A stretch of DNA of 64,000 nt from Mimachlamys varia (taxonomy: Eukaryota > Mollusca > Bivalvia > Pectinida > Pectinidae), in the NCBI GenBank assembly GCA_947623455.1, contig OX392538.1, positions 24,799,001 to 24,863,000 of the forward strand, given 5' to 3'. Position 1 is the first letter of the stretch, and each line of letters begins with the position of its first letter. This document shows positions 35,308 to 48,406 of the stretch, piece by piece. Below the pieces are notes generated by a model. It searched no databases. It had not been told where the DNA came from and worked only from the letters and a program-made list of their open reading frames with translations. The position numbers were made by a program, and so were the translations under genes.

Positions 35308-35935
35308 CTGATGAGGGGAAAACAAAGAAAGTTTTGTTTTAGAAGTTAAAAAAATTAATACAACATGTTCAGAGAACGTTTTTATGATTAGACTGATTGA
35401 TAAATAATTTCAAAACAATACTTATATAATTACAGGAAAAGAAAAATACACAGCCAGACTGATGTTCTAACCCGAACTATAGTTGAGCTATCTGGTTGAT
35501 GACGATCAATTCAACCATACTTGCTAATCCTCCCTATTTAGGAGGGAGATTCCCGATTTTGGACCCTAAAATGTTGTATTTTTAACTTGGGAATCTGCTT
35601 AACTGTTCCTATTATTAAAGATCTGATGATTTCCTCTGAAAGAAGAGCTCAAAAGAAGCCATTTAAAGGTGTTATTTTTCCTCTGAATGTACCTATATAC
35701 ATGTTATTTATGTTTTCAATTCTGAGCACGCGCAATCTCCCCCATGGAAATTTCGAAAAGTTGGCAAGTATGTTCAACCCACTAAGGTCTTGATCCACAA
35801 TATTTCTCCCTCCTTGAACAAGTCTTCGACCCTTAAGACACACAAGACTCAATACCACCTTAATAAGCTAGCTTCCATGGGTATATTCCAACCCGTTGGT
35901 GTTGGACGCAAAAAGCAACAGGAGAAGAAAAATGC

Positions 35936-36030
35936 CAACAACCAGACCAGGGATTTAACCTTGGCCTTTCCAAACTCTAGACGGACCCTCAACCAATTGA
36001 GCAATCTGGTCGCCGATGATCCACCCGGTC
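35936..36030 (-). repeat. tRNA-like SINE head
   Basis: The minus strand reads GACCAGATTGCTCAATTGGT followed later by GGCCAAGGTTAAATCCCTGG, resembling A and B boxes. No intact cloverleaf. A second tRNA-like piece on the plus strand is at 36172-36235 (GGTAGCTCAATATTGATAGA, then GTGTTCAAACCCCGGTC). Both lie within the 5' non-coding intron of the ANKZF1-like gene. Confidence 0.5.
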
Positions 36031-36371
36031 AACATCTGCTACACTTATAATTATATATCTATCATACCTAGTTATACAATATCACAGACTTAGATATCAA
36101 GAAAACATATGGAACATTTTCCCTTAAATACTGCGACAGTTATCAGCTTAAAATCTTAATACGGTAGCTCAATATTGATAGAACGGTCGTGTAGGTTCAG
36201 AAGGTGTGTTCAAACCCCGGTCTGGTCGTTACATTTTCTCTTTCTCGTTATGTAATTATAATTACTTGTTCCAAAAAAATTAAATTCCCTATATATATGC
36301 AACACATATATATGCACAAGAACACTGAACAGACAGGGGGGGCATTAATTTTATAAAACCATGATGCTTAC

Positions 36372-36956
36372 CTGAATTTATGATCGGTTACTGTCAACCA
36401 CGATATGTGTGATTACAACTTTTAATTTTATATAGGTCCTACTCCCCGGTGGATAACTAATATTGCATCACCGTTTGGCAACGTCTCTCACTGCGTTGTG
36501 CAATCGCTTTCACCGATTCTCCAAATGATGTGATGAAAAAGAACCTTTATTGATTTTTGTAATAAGTTTAGGTTAATGAGATAATCAACCAAAACCAAAT
36601 CTTGCGTTCCTATGAGAATAAAATCAGTAGAAAATTATATTTGGACTGTCAAACCCTGTTGTGATTTTGTGGACGCAGCCATCTTGAAAGTACCCGGATT
36701 GGAAATTGTTTACGACATCTATGTTGTTTTCTATTTTTGAAAGTTGAATTTTTCAATTATTAAATATTATATATTGTTATCATTAATGGATGCAGATAAT
36801 ATATAACATAGTAACAGTTTATGTTTTAATGAAGCTAGGCTTGTCATTTACATTTATGTTTGCGACATCAATGTTCCGATTTATGGCTCTTGACCCCGGT
36901 ACTTGATTGTTGTTATCGGATTCACTTCGTCCCACACGGTCTTATCAAAACTAAGC
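36372..36956. promoter_or_regulatory. Probable bidirectional promoter and 5' UTR region
   Basis: On the minus strand a good donor (ATTCAG|GTAAGC at 36372/36371) pairs with the acceptor CATCAG at 35308, two bases before the ANKZF1-like ATG. This implies a non-coding first exon ending at 36372. The reductase ATG is at 36957 on the plus strand, so both transcripts should start within this 0.58 kb. It contains GCAGCCATCTTGA (36675-36687), a YY1-like element typical of promoter-proximal sites in animals. Start sites are inferred, not observed. Confidence 0.6.
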
Positions 36957-39900
36957 ATGGCTGTGCCTCGTGTAAAGCTCGGTGGTGAGATTGATGTGTC
37001 AAGAGTTTGTCTAGGATGCTGGCAATTCAACAGTAACAAAGACACCATCAACTGGGATGCGCAAAGCGTCGAGGTATGCACTTGCACAGTGTGGTGCTTG
37101 GATCTTTTGGCCCCTCCCCCTTTTTGAAACTGAAAGTGTTCTGACTTGAGCAAGACTATTTAATGTGTTTGGCGTCAACTTTAGCCCTGTAAGAAAAAGT
37201 GATAGTGTGCACGTGTATCCTTTAATTATTCAGCATCAGAATAGTCTACAGGTGCACCGATCTGAGAGGTTAAGCAGTGTGTGTGTGGGCATTTGGTGGA
37301 AGGAGCTCGAGGGCAGGGGGGGGGGGGGGGGGGGCTAATAGCATCCCCAAAATTTTAGGGAGGACATATAGTTCTACATGGTTTCCAGGGTTTCCCAAGA
37401 TGAAGTGCGTGTCACCCTCAAGTTCTCATTGTTATATTTACATTTGCGTTTACGTAGCAACCCACATAGCGAAAGTTTTTGAGATGACACATGTACAGTA
37501 ACACATGGTTTACTTATATATAATTATGTCATAGATTATTCAATGATCATGAGAATCTTGTCACTCTGCTTTGTATAACATGGAAAATGCCCCTGCGTCA
37601 AACACTCAAATGACTATTTATATTATAACATTTATTTTAAGTTTGGCTGTTCGGCCAATGTCATTTAATAGCTAAGAAATGACAACACAAATACAAACAC
37701 ATGCAGGTAATAAACAAATGAATGGAAAAAATACATATGCATTTAAGGATCTTCTCTTGTGAAAAGTGAAAATTTTCTGGCGACTATAACTTTTTTTCTA
37801 ATGTACTTTTTTGAAAAAAGGAGTTCATTGCAAAGCAGAAAATGCAAAAAGAAGTATATGGTAGTGAACTCGTTTTTGTGCTATGCTCTGTCAAAGATAC
37901 CAAAATGAGCAAAACTCGTGATTTATGTGAAAATGCTGTTTTGGCCAATCACAGGACAATTTCATTCAATATCTTCCAGATTTGTAATCAGATATATGTA
38001 TGAATGTTTGCAGAATTGACAAAAATAGTATTTTCTTATTAATAATGAAAGTAAAAGGTCTTTAAATTATTCTTTTTTCTCAAAACATAAATTTTAGTTA
38101 TCCCTACCCCTTATTTTTCAATGAGGAAATAGTCCATTTTTCATCATATTTTGCAGATTTAATGCTTTATAAAAAAAATTCTGGCGACAAACTTTTTTAG
38201 ATTTTTTGCAGATCGAAAGGCAATGGGTTTCTCATTCTAAAGCAGACATAAAATCTGGGGGGTAGCGTCCTTGTTCTTTTGTCCCATTATCAAATGTGCT
38301 ATTTTTCACTATTCTTGAGTAAAAAAACAAAATAGCTTCAGTTACACTAAATATCTGAAAAAAAATAGCAAAAATATAAATAAAATACCTTTGTTGCATA
38401 ATATTTGCTTTATAATGAAAATAAACAAGCTGTACAGAAAAAATGAACTTGCTATGATGAAAAATGGCGACACACTGACGATTTTAAATCATAAATCAAG
38501 CTCAAAAAACATTAAATATTTGCCATTCGTGAAGTGCAAGACTTATACATTTTTCAAATTGGCCGCCATTATTGCAATTTTTTAAAATTCTAAAAAAAGT
38601 TCTACAAACAACAGACATCTAATTTTCTGCTACATTTTTCAGATGCATATTTGCTATCAAGATTGATAATGCATTGTTAGATATTACGAACATATCTCAA
38701 GTGACATCAAAACGAGGTTTGAACGTGATTGAAACCTCACAAGAGCAGATCCTTAAGCAATTGTTCCACAGTGAAAACATTGCGGGCTTTGATGCTATAT
38801 GCTAAACTTTCTTAACACTATGAAGTTAAAAAAAATACTTTCAATCCTTATAGCAACAAAACATCATTGTTATACACATGTACATGCACTGAATAGAATT
38901 ATCAATGTCTGCAGGTACCGTCTCAAAATGAATTTTTAACGATTGTAATTCATCGGTAGTATCTGGTGGACAAAGGGACTTGGAAAGCAGCTAATCTTAG
39001 TACATAATTTTCCCTCATTACTAATACAGATATAGTAGAACAAGGAAAAACATTCCTTTTGAGTGCCCTACGTACGCTGACTAGAAATCCAACCAGTCCG
39101 GTCTTTGGCATATATATGATACTCTTCGGCTCTGCCAACTGAGCCAAAGAGGTGGGTATGCTCTGATCTGACAAAGACCATATTTAACACTTTGTACAAG
39201 CCACTCCGACTCGAGCTCACTCCTTTCACATAAATGTGAATGTATGCACCATTCACTCATTTTAGTTCCCTCTCCAGGATTCATCTTAAAAGCAGCTTGA
39301 TTATTTCTATGATTTCATGGTTATAATTAACAACCTTATTTATCTAATTTTCTTAGCTTGCTCTTTAAACTTACATGTATTATGGTAGAGGGAACTGTTT
39401 CCTTATACTGTTGTAGTGTTGTCTGGAGAAGTATGGTGACTGAGCCCTTATGTTGAAGTGAGGGCAGTATATGTAACCCTCTCCTAATAAGACAACACTA
39501 TAAGATTTGATTTGAACATATTTTATTGCTTTAAACAATAGGATCGGGCACAAGTTATACCAACTTATAAAAGCCCTCTCAGGGGTAAAATTTCACTTTT
39601 TTAGCAACTTGCATTTTGTGGTGAGTGGGTTAAATAACTCGCCAAATTAGATACTTGCTAGCAATTTTTGGGTGGATAATGAAAGTACTACAGTCAATGC
39701 ATTCTGAATCAGTCTAATTTACAATTTAGACAAGTGTCAACAAGACATTAATGCACTATTTGTGCATGCGTTTGTATGTAGTTTTGTTTCCCAATTTGTT
39801 TTATACTTTCGACAACATTTTCTGACATGTGTACAGAGTGGAATTCGAATAATATATATATTTCAACATGCATTATATGTATACCCACTCGCCGAAAAAT

Positions 39901-42900
39901 GCTAGTACAATAATTTTCTACTCCCCATTTCAGAAATCAACTTGCATTTTGCGAGTGCGCGAGTGTTAATTTCGAACCCTGCCTCTCCTCCACTATCAGA
40001 GAACTGCAGTTTCCAAGGGAAAGGGACATGATAGATTGTGTACATCACATAACTTTTATTTACAATTAAAACAATTATTATGTGAAATTCATTGATCAAA
40101 TTTATTTGATAATTTAACAACCACTGATTTTTCTATGACTGCATGGTTACCATTTAGCCAAAACAGTCAGTCTACCACTGGGATTTGAACCTCGGACCGT
40201 CAAACTCTGGACAGACTCGGTCTGTACTCTCTATACCAATTCATCTACCCTCGGCCTGTTGCCATCTGAACCAAGTTTAAGTTCAGTTACGTTGCAAATT
40301 ATGTTTCAATTTCTTCTTTAATTAAATTAGCTAGACTTGATTAATCAAGGTAAGGGCATTTCTGTTATTCAGGTCATTGGTGCAGTGGACTAAGGAACTT
40401 TAGATAAAAGGTTTAATTCCTTAGTTTATTGGGAGCTGCACACTTAATTGATCTTTTCTGGGTTACATTTCAGTTGGGTTGATTAACTTGGAAAGGTGAA
40501 AATTAAATTATTGAGTCATCTTTTAATTTCCATGGAGTCATGGACTACATGGTAGCTGAGCTCTCTTTTTCAGTGTCTGATAGTCAAGTTTTTGTGAAAT
40601 TTAACCACTTGATGTATCAATTAAGCTGAAAGTTGGCAATTTTTTTCATTATGGTTTTAGATGATAAATAACATAAAAAGAAAATTGGAAAAATTTTGTT
40701 TTTATATTTTATTTAATTTTTATATCTCGCTATATTATTATATAGATGGTTATTCTCCTGGCCATAAGTGCCTGTGGTTTCCCTTAGGTTTTACAGTTTC
40801 CTACCATATGTATACACACATGTATGACCGCTTGTGCATCAATTCATCATCATGACATACAAGATGTTGCACAATTAGACTAGATATGTATTACTTGTTA
40901 AATAACTTTTGTAGAATAACTTATACTTATGTTTGAATCTATTATCCTTCCTTATAAAAAAGTGTAAAACCATAAACCATAACGAATATTTTGTATGGCA
41001 GTAATCATTGTTGCTATGTCAACCAGTTAAGGGATGATCCAGCTGTCCTTGGCTTAGCTGATAAAAAATAGACAGCACACACACAAGACGTCACTCCGGA
41101 CATGACTGTACGTGGTGACAGAGTAGTGATTAAATAGCATGGTATCTAATATTATCATATATATATACTGTATAATGTAAGCTGTATTCACTGTGCCTCC
41201 TTAAGATGAAGGATTATGCATACACATGTTCCAATTTAATTATTTATTCTACTTGTATATGATTTACATCAAATTAAAATAAATTTAGAAACAAGAAATA
41301 CTGCAATGAATTTACATTTAACGAACAAATATGGTCCACTTCCTACGTTATTCTATTTTTTCGTTATTTTTTTTTTTTCCCTGGCTTCCCGACATTCTGA
41401 AGTTGCTGTGTAGTGATAACCTAAGCTTTATCTTAGCATTATTAGCTTAGGTGTCTGAAAGATAAACAGTTGTGATATTAAATACAAATAAGGTCATGGT
41501 TGGATCTGACGTTGACCTACATTGTGTACAGTATTCCAGTACTGTGGGAATCTAGATAATAGCAGACATAAGTAACCCTGGCTATAGAGTTATCTCCCTC
41601 TGGGAAAATTCCATTTTTGCAGGACGTACATGTGGAGTTCTGTAACAAGAAAGCAAAGCAAATTTCCACCTGGAATAACATCTGCTATCTTTCCAGTTGG
41701 ACGCACTTACCACTGAGCTAGTTATAAATTCCCTGAAGCGTGAAGCTTGAACACATGTATATATGCATGTTGAAGGCAGCCATAAATTAAACATATTTAT
41801 TATATTAAAATAGGCCACAGTCTGTTTTAACCCAACAGACAGATTTTAAACTATATTCTGTAGTATTTAATGATCAATATGTTACATAATTATCTGTAGC
41901 CTAAATTCATATTTTCAAATTTTGTTTTTCAGCAATCCTGTGCTATTGTAGACAAATGCTTGGAGATTGGAGTGAATTTCTTCGACACAGCAGAGGTACA
42001 TACATTAGATATGTATTATGTGACTGCTTGATCATGTTCTTTTGTGTATAGTTTTACAGAGATATTTTAATATCCTTTTTAGCCCAGTATCTGATGACAG
42101 ACATAGGTAACATTCAAATCACATACCCTTTGTTCGTGGCCTAGCTTTGATAATGTTGTTGGTCATTAAACAATTCACGCATGTTATTAATATTTCTTGA
42201 TGAATGTGTTAAGATGGCATTAATATTATGAAGCTACAAATAATGTAATTATAAGTTGGGTCATAATTTAACAAGGTGTCAACAAGACTCAAAAATCAAG
42301 GTCACACGGTTACTGAAGTCAAGGTTACTGGCTAAAAGGTCAAAGAAAAGGTTTGTAACTTTTCACTTTTGAGAAGTCATGATTGACCAAAGATCATAAT
42401 AATCGCTTATAGATTCCATCAATGGGATCATTAGCTGAAGGATTGATGATATCATGTCAGAACTTTACTTAAAGCAATTAAAATTTCATCATGAAATGAC
42501 GCAATATTTGAATACTAATGTATAATATTGATATTCTACATAATGTAGTTTAAACTGATTCTGAATATGCAAACAAGCTATTTTCCATCAGCTATCATCT
42601 TGGATTCCTTCAAAGGTCTGATGAATATGAAGGATCGCATGCTGCCATAAAAAATCTTATGTTTATACTGTATGTAAAAAGTTGCTTATCTGTTTATAAT
42701 AATTCTTCTATATTAATGATGCAACATTGCATAACATTAAATTTATATAATAATGTAATTCGCGTTCAAGCAAATAATTTAAGATGCATATATTAATGTT
42801 GTTGTGACTTTTAAATATGTCTTAGCAGCACTATAACACTATTGAATTGCTTTTCAAATTTTCAAAATGAGGCTTACTTTACAGGGGTATGCTGGTTCCG

Positions 42901-45900
42901 AAGAGGTTTTGGGGAAAGCCCTGAAGGGGAGAAGGGACCAGGCAGTAGTCGCCACAAAGTTCGGTTTCAGGGAGGGACCAATGACACCTCCCTATAGTCC
43001 GGAACAGATCGATGAAGCGATTACGAAGAGTTTGCGTAAACTTGAGATGAACTATGTCGACCTTCTACAGGTTAAAGGCCCAATATACGTAACTTTCGGC
43101 AAAACTTGATGCAAAAATCAAACCTAATAACTTTTTATATTTATAGATTTAGTTAAGATTAACTGATATCAGCAATATCCAAGATGACTTCTTACGCGGT
43201 AACCGGTACGGCAGCAGTTGAAACTCGGTATTTGTAAACACGCGACTATTTTGACTGCCTTCTACCTGCGGTTTGTTATTGAAGTGGGCCCCACCTGAAT
43301 TATTTTCAATTCTTTGGATTTTTCTGTCAGGAGTTTCTAGTTAGTTACCGCTGATGTTTACTTCGTTTTAGGCTTATTTTTGCATGGTTATCAACTAATT
43401 TTTTTTCAGAATTTTTCAGATTGATGAAAAATTTCCTGAAGTTACGTATATTGGGCCTTTAAACATAATTATGATACTTATTTTATTATTTTTTTTTAAT
43501 TTCATATACATGTACATTTACAGTCAAACCTGTCTTCAAAGGACACCGAAGGGACAGACCAAAAGTGTCCTTTATAGACAGGTGTCCTTTATACAGAGTT
43601 ATTTAAAAAGAAAATTGCACTGTATGGCCTAGGTATGATGATTCTGTCCTTTATGGACAGATGTCCTTTATATAGAGGTTCCTTTATGACAGGTTTGACT
43701 GTAGATTTAAAAGTAGCTCGAGGCTAGCTTCTCTTCATTTGAAGAATTGCATGTACTTGTGTACATGACTTCAAAACTTATATTGTTAATTGTTTGAAAA
43801 ATGTTTAAGTGTCAAGAGATATATGGTTATTTGTTTGAAAAATGTATAAGTGTCAAAAGACAATTAAGTACTGTTTTAATCAAACTTCAGCTAAATGATG
43901 TACAGAATATTAACCCATGTGTACATTACATTACACAACAGGTACATTTTCCAAGTTTCCTGTGCGACTTTGACGAGTGTCTAAAGGAACTAAACAGACA
44001 AATAGGTCTGGGAAGAATTCGCAAATATGGTGTGTCCAACTTCGGACCCAAAAATATCAAAGCTTTCTCCGACGCAGGAGCTGATATGGTCTCCAACCAG
44101 GTACATTGTTTATCTCACTTGACCTACATGGCCAAGTGAGCTCATGTAAAGTACCAAGATATGTTATTTGGCTGTGCTCACAGCTAGTCTGAAATGTTTT
44201 AGCAAAAGTCACTAAAGACCACTTTTCTCTTGTGTGTTAATATTAATATAAGTTCTGATGTATTTAACATACCATTCATTGAGTTTGATCAATTAATAAT
44301 ATTCTTATTATACATTTATAGGGAGTCAGTGTTTATAAAATTGGTTTATTCTACCAAATTCCATTAGCAAATTTAAAGTAGCTAAAGGCATATATTTTTT
44401 TTCAGCAAATAAGCATTTTATTTCGTTAATAACGAAAATGCTAATGGCTAGAGTGAGCACAGATTTTGGTAAATGCATGGGTGGTGCAGTGGATAGCGCA
44501 CTTGTCTTTCACCAAGGCAGCTGGGGTTTGATTCCCTGACAGGACATGGGTTTTCTCCGGGTGCTCCAGTTTTTCTCCCACAATAAGACCCCTCGCACGC
44601 TTACATCTGGGCAAACAAGAGTGATTGATTAATATAGGTTTTTTCATTATTGTTGTAAAATAAGTTTATATTTACCGAGATTCAATATTCATTGTAGATG
44701 GGGTATAACCTACTTTGGAGGTCGGCAGAGTTTGAGGTGATACCAGAGTGCAAGAAGCGGAACATTGGACTCCTCGCCTACTCCCCTCTCCAGCAGGGAC
44801 TGCTGAGTGGCCGGTTCACGACAGCAGAATCTTTCCCTGTAGGAAGAAAGAGGGGCAAGCTCTTCTCTCCAGAAAGGTTATTACACAAATACAGCTTAGC
44901 ATTGTTTATGTTGGGTTTTAATTCTGATGGGATTATTTCATCATGGTTGGAAAATGGTATCATTATGGTTGTTTCATTACCTTTCTATTATCAGGTTTGT
45001 ACCATTGTAGGAAACCTGTGGTGACACTGATCTATAGTTTGTGTCCTGTGGGCTAGAACAGACAGAGAATATTGTTTATTCACAATCTGATTAAAATACA
45101 GATCCTTGTTCTCACTCCATTTTACAAGGATCTGAAACATCTCATAAGAGGTCACGTTCAGATTATTTTTGTCGCCTCTTTACTTAACACTAAATAATTT
45201 TCCAATGACCTGTCATCTTGCAGCAAGTCATTTCGTCACATTATTCTACATGAACTTTTTGGTGAAGAAATGATTAAACGAACAAATGCGATTATGCAAG
45301 CTTTGTCACCTCAAAATGTCACTGTCAAGACTCTGACAGTAGTAATTTGATTGGCTAATGCAAAAGGTCATTGGGACATGACCCCCTATTGGATTTTCTC
45401 AGATCTTAACGCAGCAGAAGAAGTTAACGGAACGGCGTGGAGATCAATATATGATTTTAATCAGATTAGTCTATTCAAAGACTTTGACAAATCATTGTAC
45501 ACGCGGTTAGATCATTTGATTTTATCTTGGTACACTTCTGTAGGTATGACGCCGATGTCAATGTCCGATAGGACATAATTGTCCCTTAGAATGTTCAAAC
45601 ACAACCCAGAGGTTTCCTTGACAGGCAGTGGTGCTGCCATGTTGGTTTGTATTGTTTAGCTACAAATGGGATATCCCAGCAGGATGTAGCCACAGATCAA
45701 AGGAGCCATATATATGATTGGATACTATTTTTAGTACGAAAACAAGATTCTCCATCTGAAACTTCCTCAAAAATACCTTGAATTGGTTATTTTGATACTA
45801 TAAACCCATAATCCTTTCATGTTGAATTGACTTTGATTGGAAACTTTTATATTCACACAGCTGCCAATCTGCAAGACACGGTCAACCGGGCGCGGAGAAG

Positions 45901-48406
45901 GAAGTGTTCGAGGTAAATTTAACTCTACCAAAATAATGCAGGGTGCTATAAATTTATCTCATTTGAAGTTATGTTTGTTTTAATAAATACAGGAGAACTC
46001 TGCTTACTCGAATCTGGTTTATTCGAATACCCCTCACTCTTCAAACAGGTCGTTTGGTCCCGAACAAGTTTGAACATATTCAACCAACCTCGGATTACTT
46101 GAATACCATGTATTCCTTGAACTATTAACCGGGTCTCTACAAGTTCGAATAAGTATACAAATTATCTTTTAGAAAATGAGACTTTTTGAAGCTTCAATAA
46201 TTTCTAATATCACGCAAATTGTAATTGATCAAAATCACTTCATAAAATAAGCATAGGAGCATTTCAAAATTTTAGTCCAGGTTTTCTTCAGTGTAGTACA
46301 TACTATTATATATACATGTACATACAGCGAGTATAAATCCTGGAAAACAAAAAATTCACTCTCACCAAAAATATTTTCTACAACTTTCTTATGTGTTTAT
46401 ACAAAATCAAAGGATCTTTATGCTACACCTTAGTGATGGTACAAATAGTAGCATGTATTTCACAAAATGACAGGATTTGCACAACAGTTTAGCAACTGAT
46501 AATCTTTTTTTACTGAAATGAATAAAAAAAAAACAGTAAACTTTCGATTTTCATATTCTAAAGGTCCAGAAAACACATTTAATTTAGCATAAAAAGGCAG
46601 GTATCACAGATTTTAAAATTGACTCACTTTAAATGTACATTTTCCATTTTGACAAGATAAAAATATACCATTACACATATTTTGATAACATTTCATCCTT
46701 TTATCACTTCAGGTTTTCCATATTTTGACGATAACATGCTTCTGATTTGCACTGTTTTTTTTTGTTTTTTTTTAGGCCTTACCCAAATTGCAGGCAATTT
46801 GTAAGAAGGCTGGTGTCAGCATGGCGCAGGCCTCACTAGCCTGGATCTTACAGCAGGACAACTGTCCGGTAGTGATTGTTGGTGCCAGGACCCCAGAACA
46901 GATGGTGGAAAATAGTCAAGTCATTACATTGCCAGATGTAAGTATCCATGACAAACACTATTCTAAAGTAAAGGGTATCACTGCACAAGTTATGGTACAG
47001 TGCACTCCTTTTTTATATCATGTTGCATTTGTCAGACAAAAACATGATATTAACAGGAATGTGACATTAAGGAAAACATATTTTTCCACTAAATCTAGTG
47101 CATTTCCAATTTCCATAGCTAAAAGTAAGCTTTTCAATGTACATGAAGATGTTTCAATATATAGATAATACTATTTTTTTAATCGAAATTCATTTTTGGT
47201 TTTTTTTTCTATGCAACATTTTGTACAAGTTGTATCTGAAATCCATGGAAATGACATCTTTTTCAAAGACTTGTTTTTTTTAACCAATCACTTAATTGGT
47301 TAAAAAAACATGATATTAAGAGGAATTCACCTCAAAATACATGATATTAACCAAATAAAATTACATAGATTATATAGAGAGAAAAATGGTGCTTGGGAAA
47401 AACATGATATAAAGAGGAATGTGATAATAACGGGTGATATTAAGTGGAGTCCACTGTATATGGCAGATTCCCTATTGTTTTGGTTCCATGGGATATGCTC
47501 CTCTCTGCACCTTTGGAATATGCCATGGCATAACTGAAGGCTCTGTGTGCGCCACCTTGTTGATATGAAGGCAAGAAGACTGGTTCGATCCTTTGATGTG
47601 CATCAAAAGATATGTGTGGTTGCAGCTACTTTGTAATCTTCAAAAAACATGTAGGCATACGGCCTAGTGATTGGTCATGTTTCATTACCTGAGCGTGCCT
47701 TCATTTTTGCCATGACATATTCCAGGGATATAGAGAGCGTAGGTGAGCGTTACCTTTGGATATCAATGATGGTAAAACTTGGGCCAGAAGAGTTAGCTGT
47801 ATAGGTGGAGTATTCTCCCTTGCATGTTTAAGGGTCCCTGTACCTCTGCCAAAATCTGTTCATAACCATTCTGTTATCACTAATTTAGCTTTAACTCATT
47901 CACTACAGAGACATATTTCGACTCTTCCAAATCAAAGGTTGGAATAGTCTATTATGAAAACACAGGATTAAATAAGTTAATAAATTGTTTCCTAAAAGAA
48001 AACAACATTTTGCAGAATTTTTTAAAAAATTAATAAGCAAAATAGGATCAATAGTGTACATAGTGTTAGAGCTTAGCTGGTTTAGACCTGAATACAAACC
48101 CTGGATTTTAATTACCTTAAATTTTATTTCTTTTGATAATAGAAATTCTAACCTTTTCACTTATGTTGCTATCTATATAGGTAGTCTACAGAAATTTAAT
48201 TTTAAACACAGCTATGCATGTCATCCAAATTATACTATGGTCCGTATTGCAGTTGTAAACATCCAATTACTGTTTTTATACCTAAGTTTGTTTGAAATTG
48301 TTACTTGCAGTCCGTTGTTAAGGAGATGTCGGATGCGACAAATGACGTGAAGGTAAAGATTGGACCAGTCCTTGACCAATGGGCTCACCCTGACCGTTGT
48401 GAATAA
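36957..48406 (+). CDS. Aldo/keto reductase
   Basis: Eight exons: 36957-37073, 41933-41995, 42885-43070, 43942-44100, 44698-44876, 45861-45912, 46776-46937, 48311-48406 (TAA). All introns are GT-AG and frames join, giving 337 aa, the usual length for the family. The residues expected for the Asp-Tyr-Lys-His catalytic set are present: D57 (FFDTAE), Y62 (GYAGSEE), K85 (VVATKFGF), H124 (DLLQVHFPS). GVSNFGP, SNQMGYNLLWR, LLAYSPLQQGLLSGRF and VIVGARTPEQMVEN follow, the last being the usual NADP(H) phosphate-binding part of the barrel. Expected activity: NADPH-dependent reduction of aldehydes or ketones in the cytosol; the substrate cannot be read from sequence. An in-frame TTG upstream was not used as start. 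Large introns are full of MITEs and a SINE. Confidence 0.93.
37316..37334. repeat. Poly-G tract
   Basis: A run of about 19 G residues in intron 1 of the aldo/keto reductase gene. Length is probably unreliable in assembly. Confidence 0.9.
37743..38756. mobile_element. TTAA-flanked element (1006 bp), GGATCTTCTCTTGTGA ends
   Basis: TTAA at 37743-37746 and 38753-38756 border inverted ends GGATCTTCTCTTGTGA and (mirrored) TCACAAGAGCAGATCC, one mismatch in 16. The interior is AT-rich and non-coding. It lies in intron 1 of the aldo/keto reductase gene. Probable piggyBac-type non-autonomous transposon; no second copy is in the window to prove the empty site. Confidence 0.82.
39028..39235 (-). repeat. 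tRNA-headed SINE, family 2 (copy c)
   Basis: The minus strand carries GGCTCAGTTGGCAGAGCC (39145-39128) with the same upstream block (GAGTGGCTTGTACAAAGTG) and downstream AGGAATGTTTTTCCTTG as the two copies near 34 kb. In reductase intron 1, antisense to the gene. Confidence 0.75.
40160..40262 (-). repeat. tRNA-like SINE head
   Basis: The minus strand reads GAATTGGTATAGAGAGTACA and later CCGAGGTTCAAATCCCAGTG, a good B box. The cloverleaf is not intact, so a functional tRNA is unlikely. Another weak head is at about 41690-41730 (minus; AACTAGCTCAGTGGTAAGTG). Confidence 0.55.
43072..43462. mobile_element. TTAA-flanked MITE, AGGCCCAATATACG family (copy 2)
   Basis: TTAA at 43072-43075 and 43459-43462 enclose 383 bp beginning AGGCCCAATATACGTAACTT and ending with its mirror. 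The first TTAA starts at the second base of reductase intron 3, so the splice donor (CAG|GTTAAA) is built partly from the target site and the element. Confidence 0.92.
43521..43701. mobile_element. TA-flanked CAGTCAAACCTG MITE (181 bp)
   Basis: The ends CAGTCAAACCTGTC and GACAGGTTTGACTG are perfect mirrors bordered by TA, as in pogo/Tigger-type elements. The interior has repeated TGTCCTTTATAGACAGG-like motifs. In reductase intron 3, 59 bp after the preceding MITE. Confidence 0.9.
44476..44661 (+). repeat. tRNA-headed SINE, family 1 (copy c, complete)
   Basis: Complete copy: A-box region GTGGTGCAGTGGATAGCGCA, B box GGTTTGATTCC (44525-44535), body TTTTCTCCGGGTGCTCCAGT, AATAAGACCCCTCGCACGCT, and tail ATTGTTGTAAAATAAG. 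It lies in reductase intron 4, same strand as the gene, ending about 37 bp before exon 5. Confidence 0.88.
45990..46160. repeat. Transposon-like fragment with TTATTCGAATA motifs
   Basis: Begins ACAGGAGAACTCTGCTTACT then CGAATCTGGTTTATTCGAAT, and ends near AAGTTCGAATAAGTAT. It resembles the ends of pogo/Tigger-type elements, but matching termini are not clean. In reductase intron 6. Confidence 0.45.
46998..47456. mobile_element. TA-flanked CAGTG MITE (459 bp), uninterrupted copy
   Basis: Opposite-orientation copy of the element at 18022-19065, with TA borders and ends CAGTGCACTCC / GGAGTCCACTG. It is 60 bp downstream of reductase exon 7, in intron 7. It supplies the empty-site reference for the nested TTAA insertion. 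Confidence 0.9.

Noticed and set aside
36903..36956. Upstream extension of the reductase start
   Set aside because: It would need a TTG start; the ATG at 36957 begins exactly where aldo/keto reductase similarity begins.
44476..44540. Functional tRNA gene
   Set aside because: A and B boxes are present, but the sequence continues into a repeated SINE body and the stems do not pair. The same applies at 6.1, 34.3, 36.2, 39.1 and 40.2 kb.
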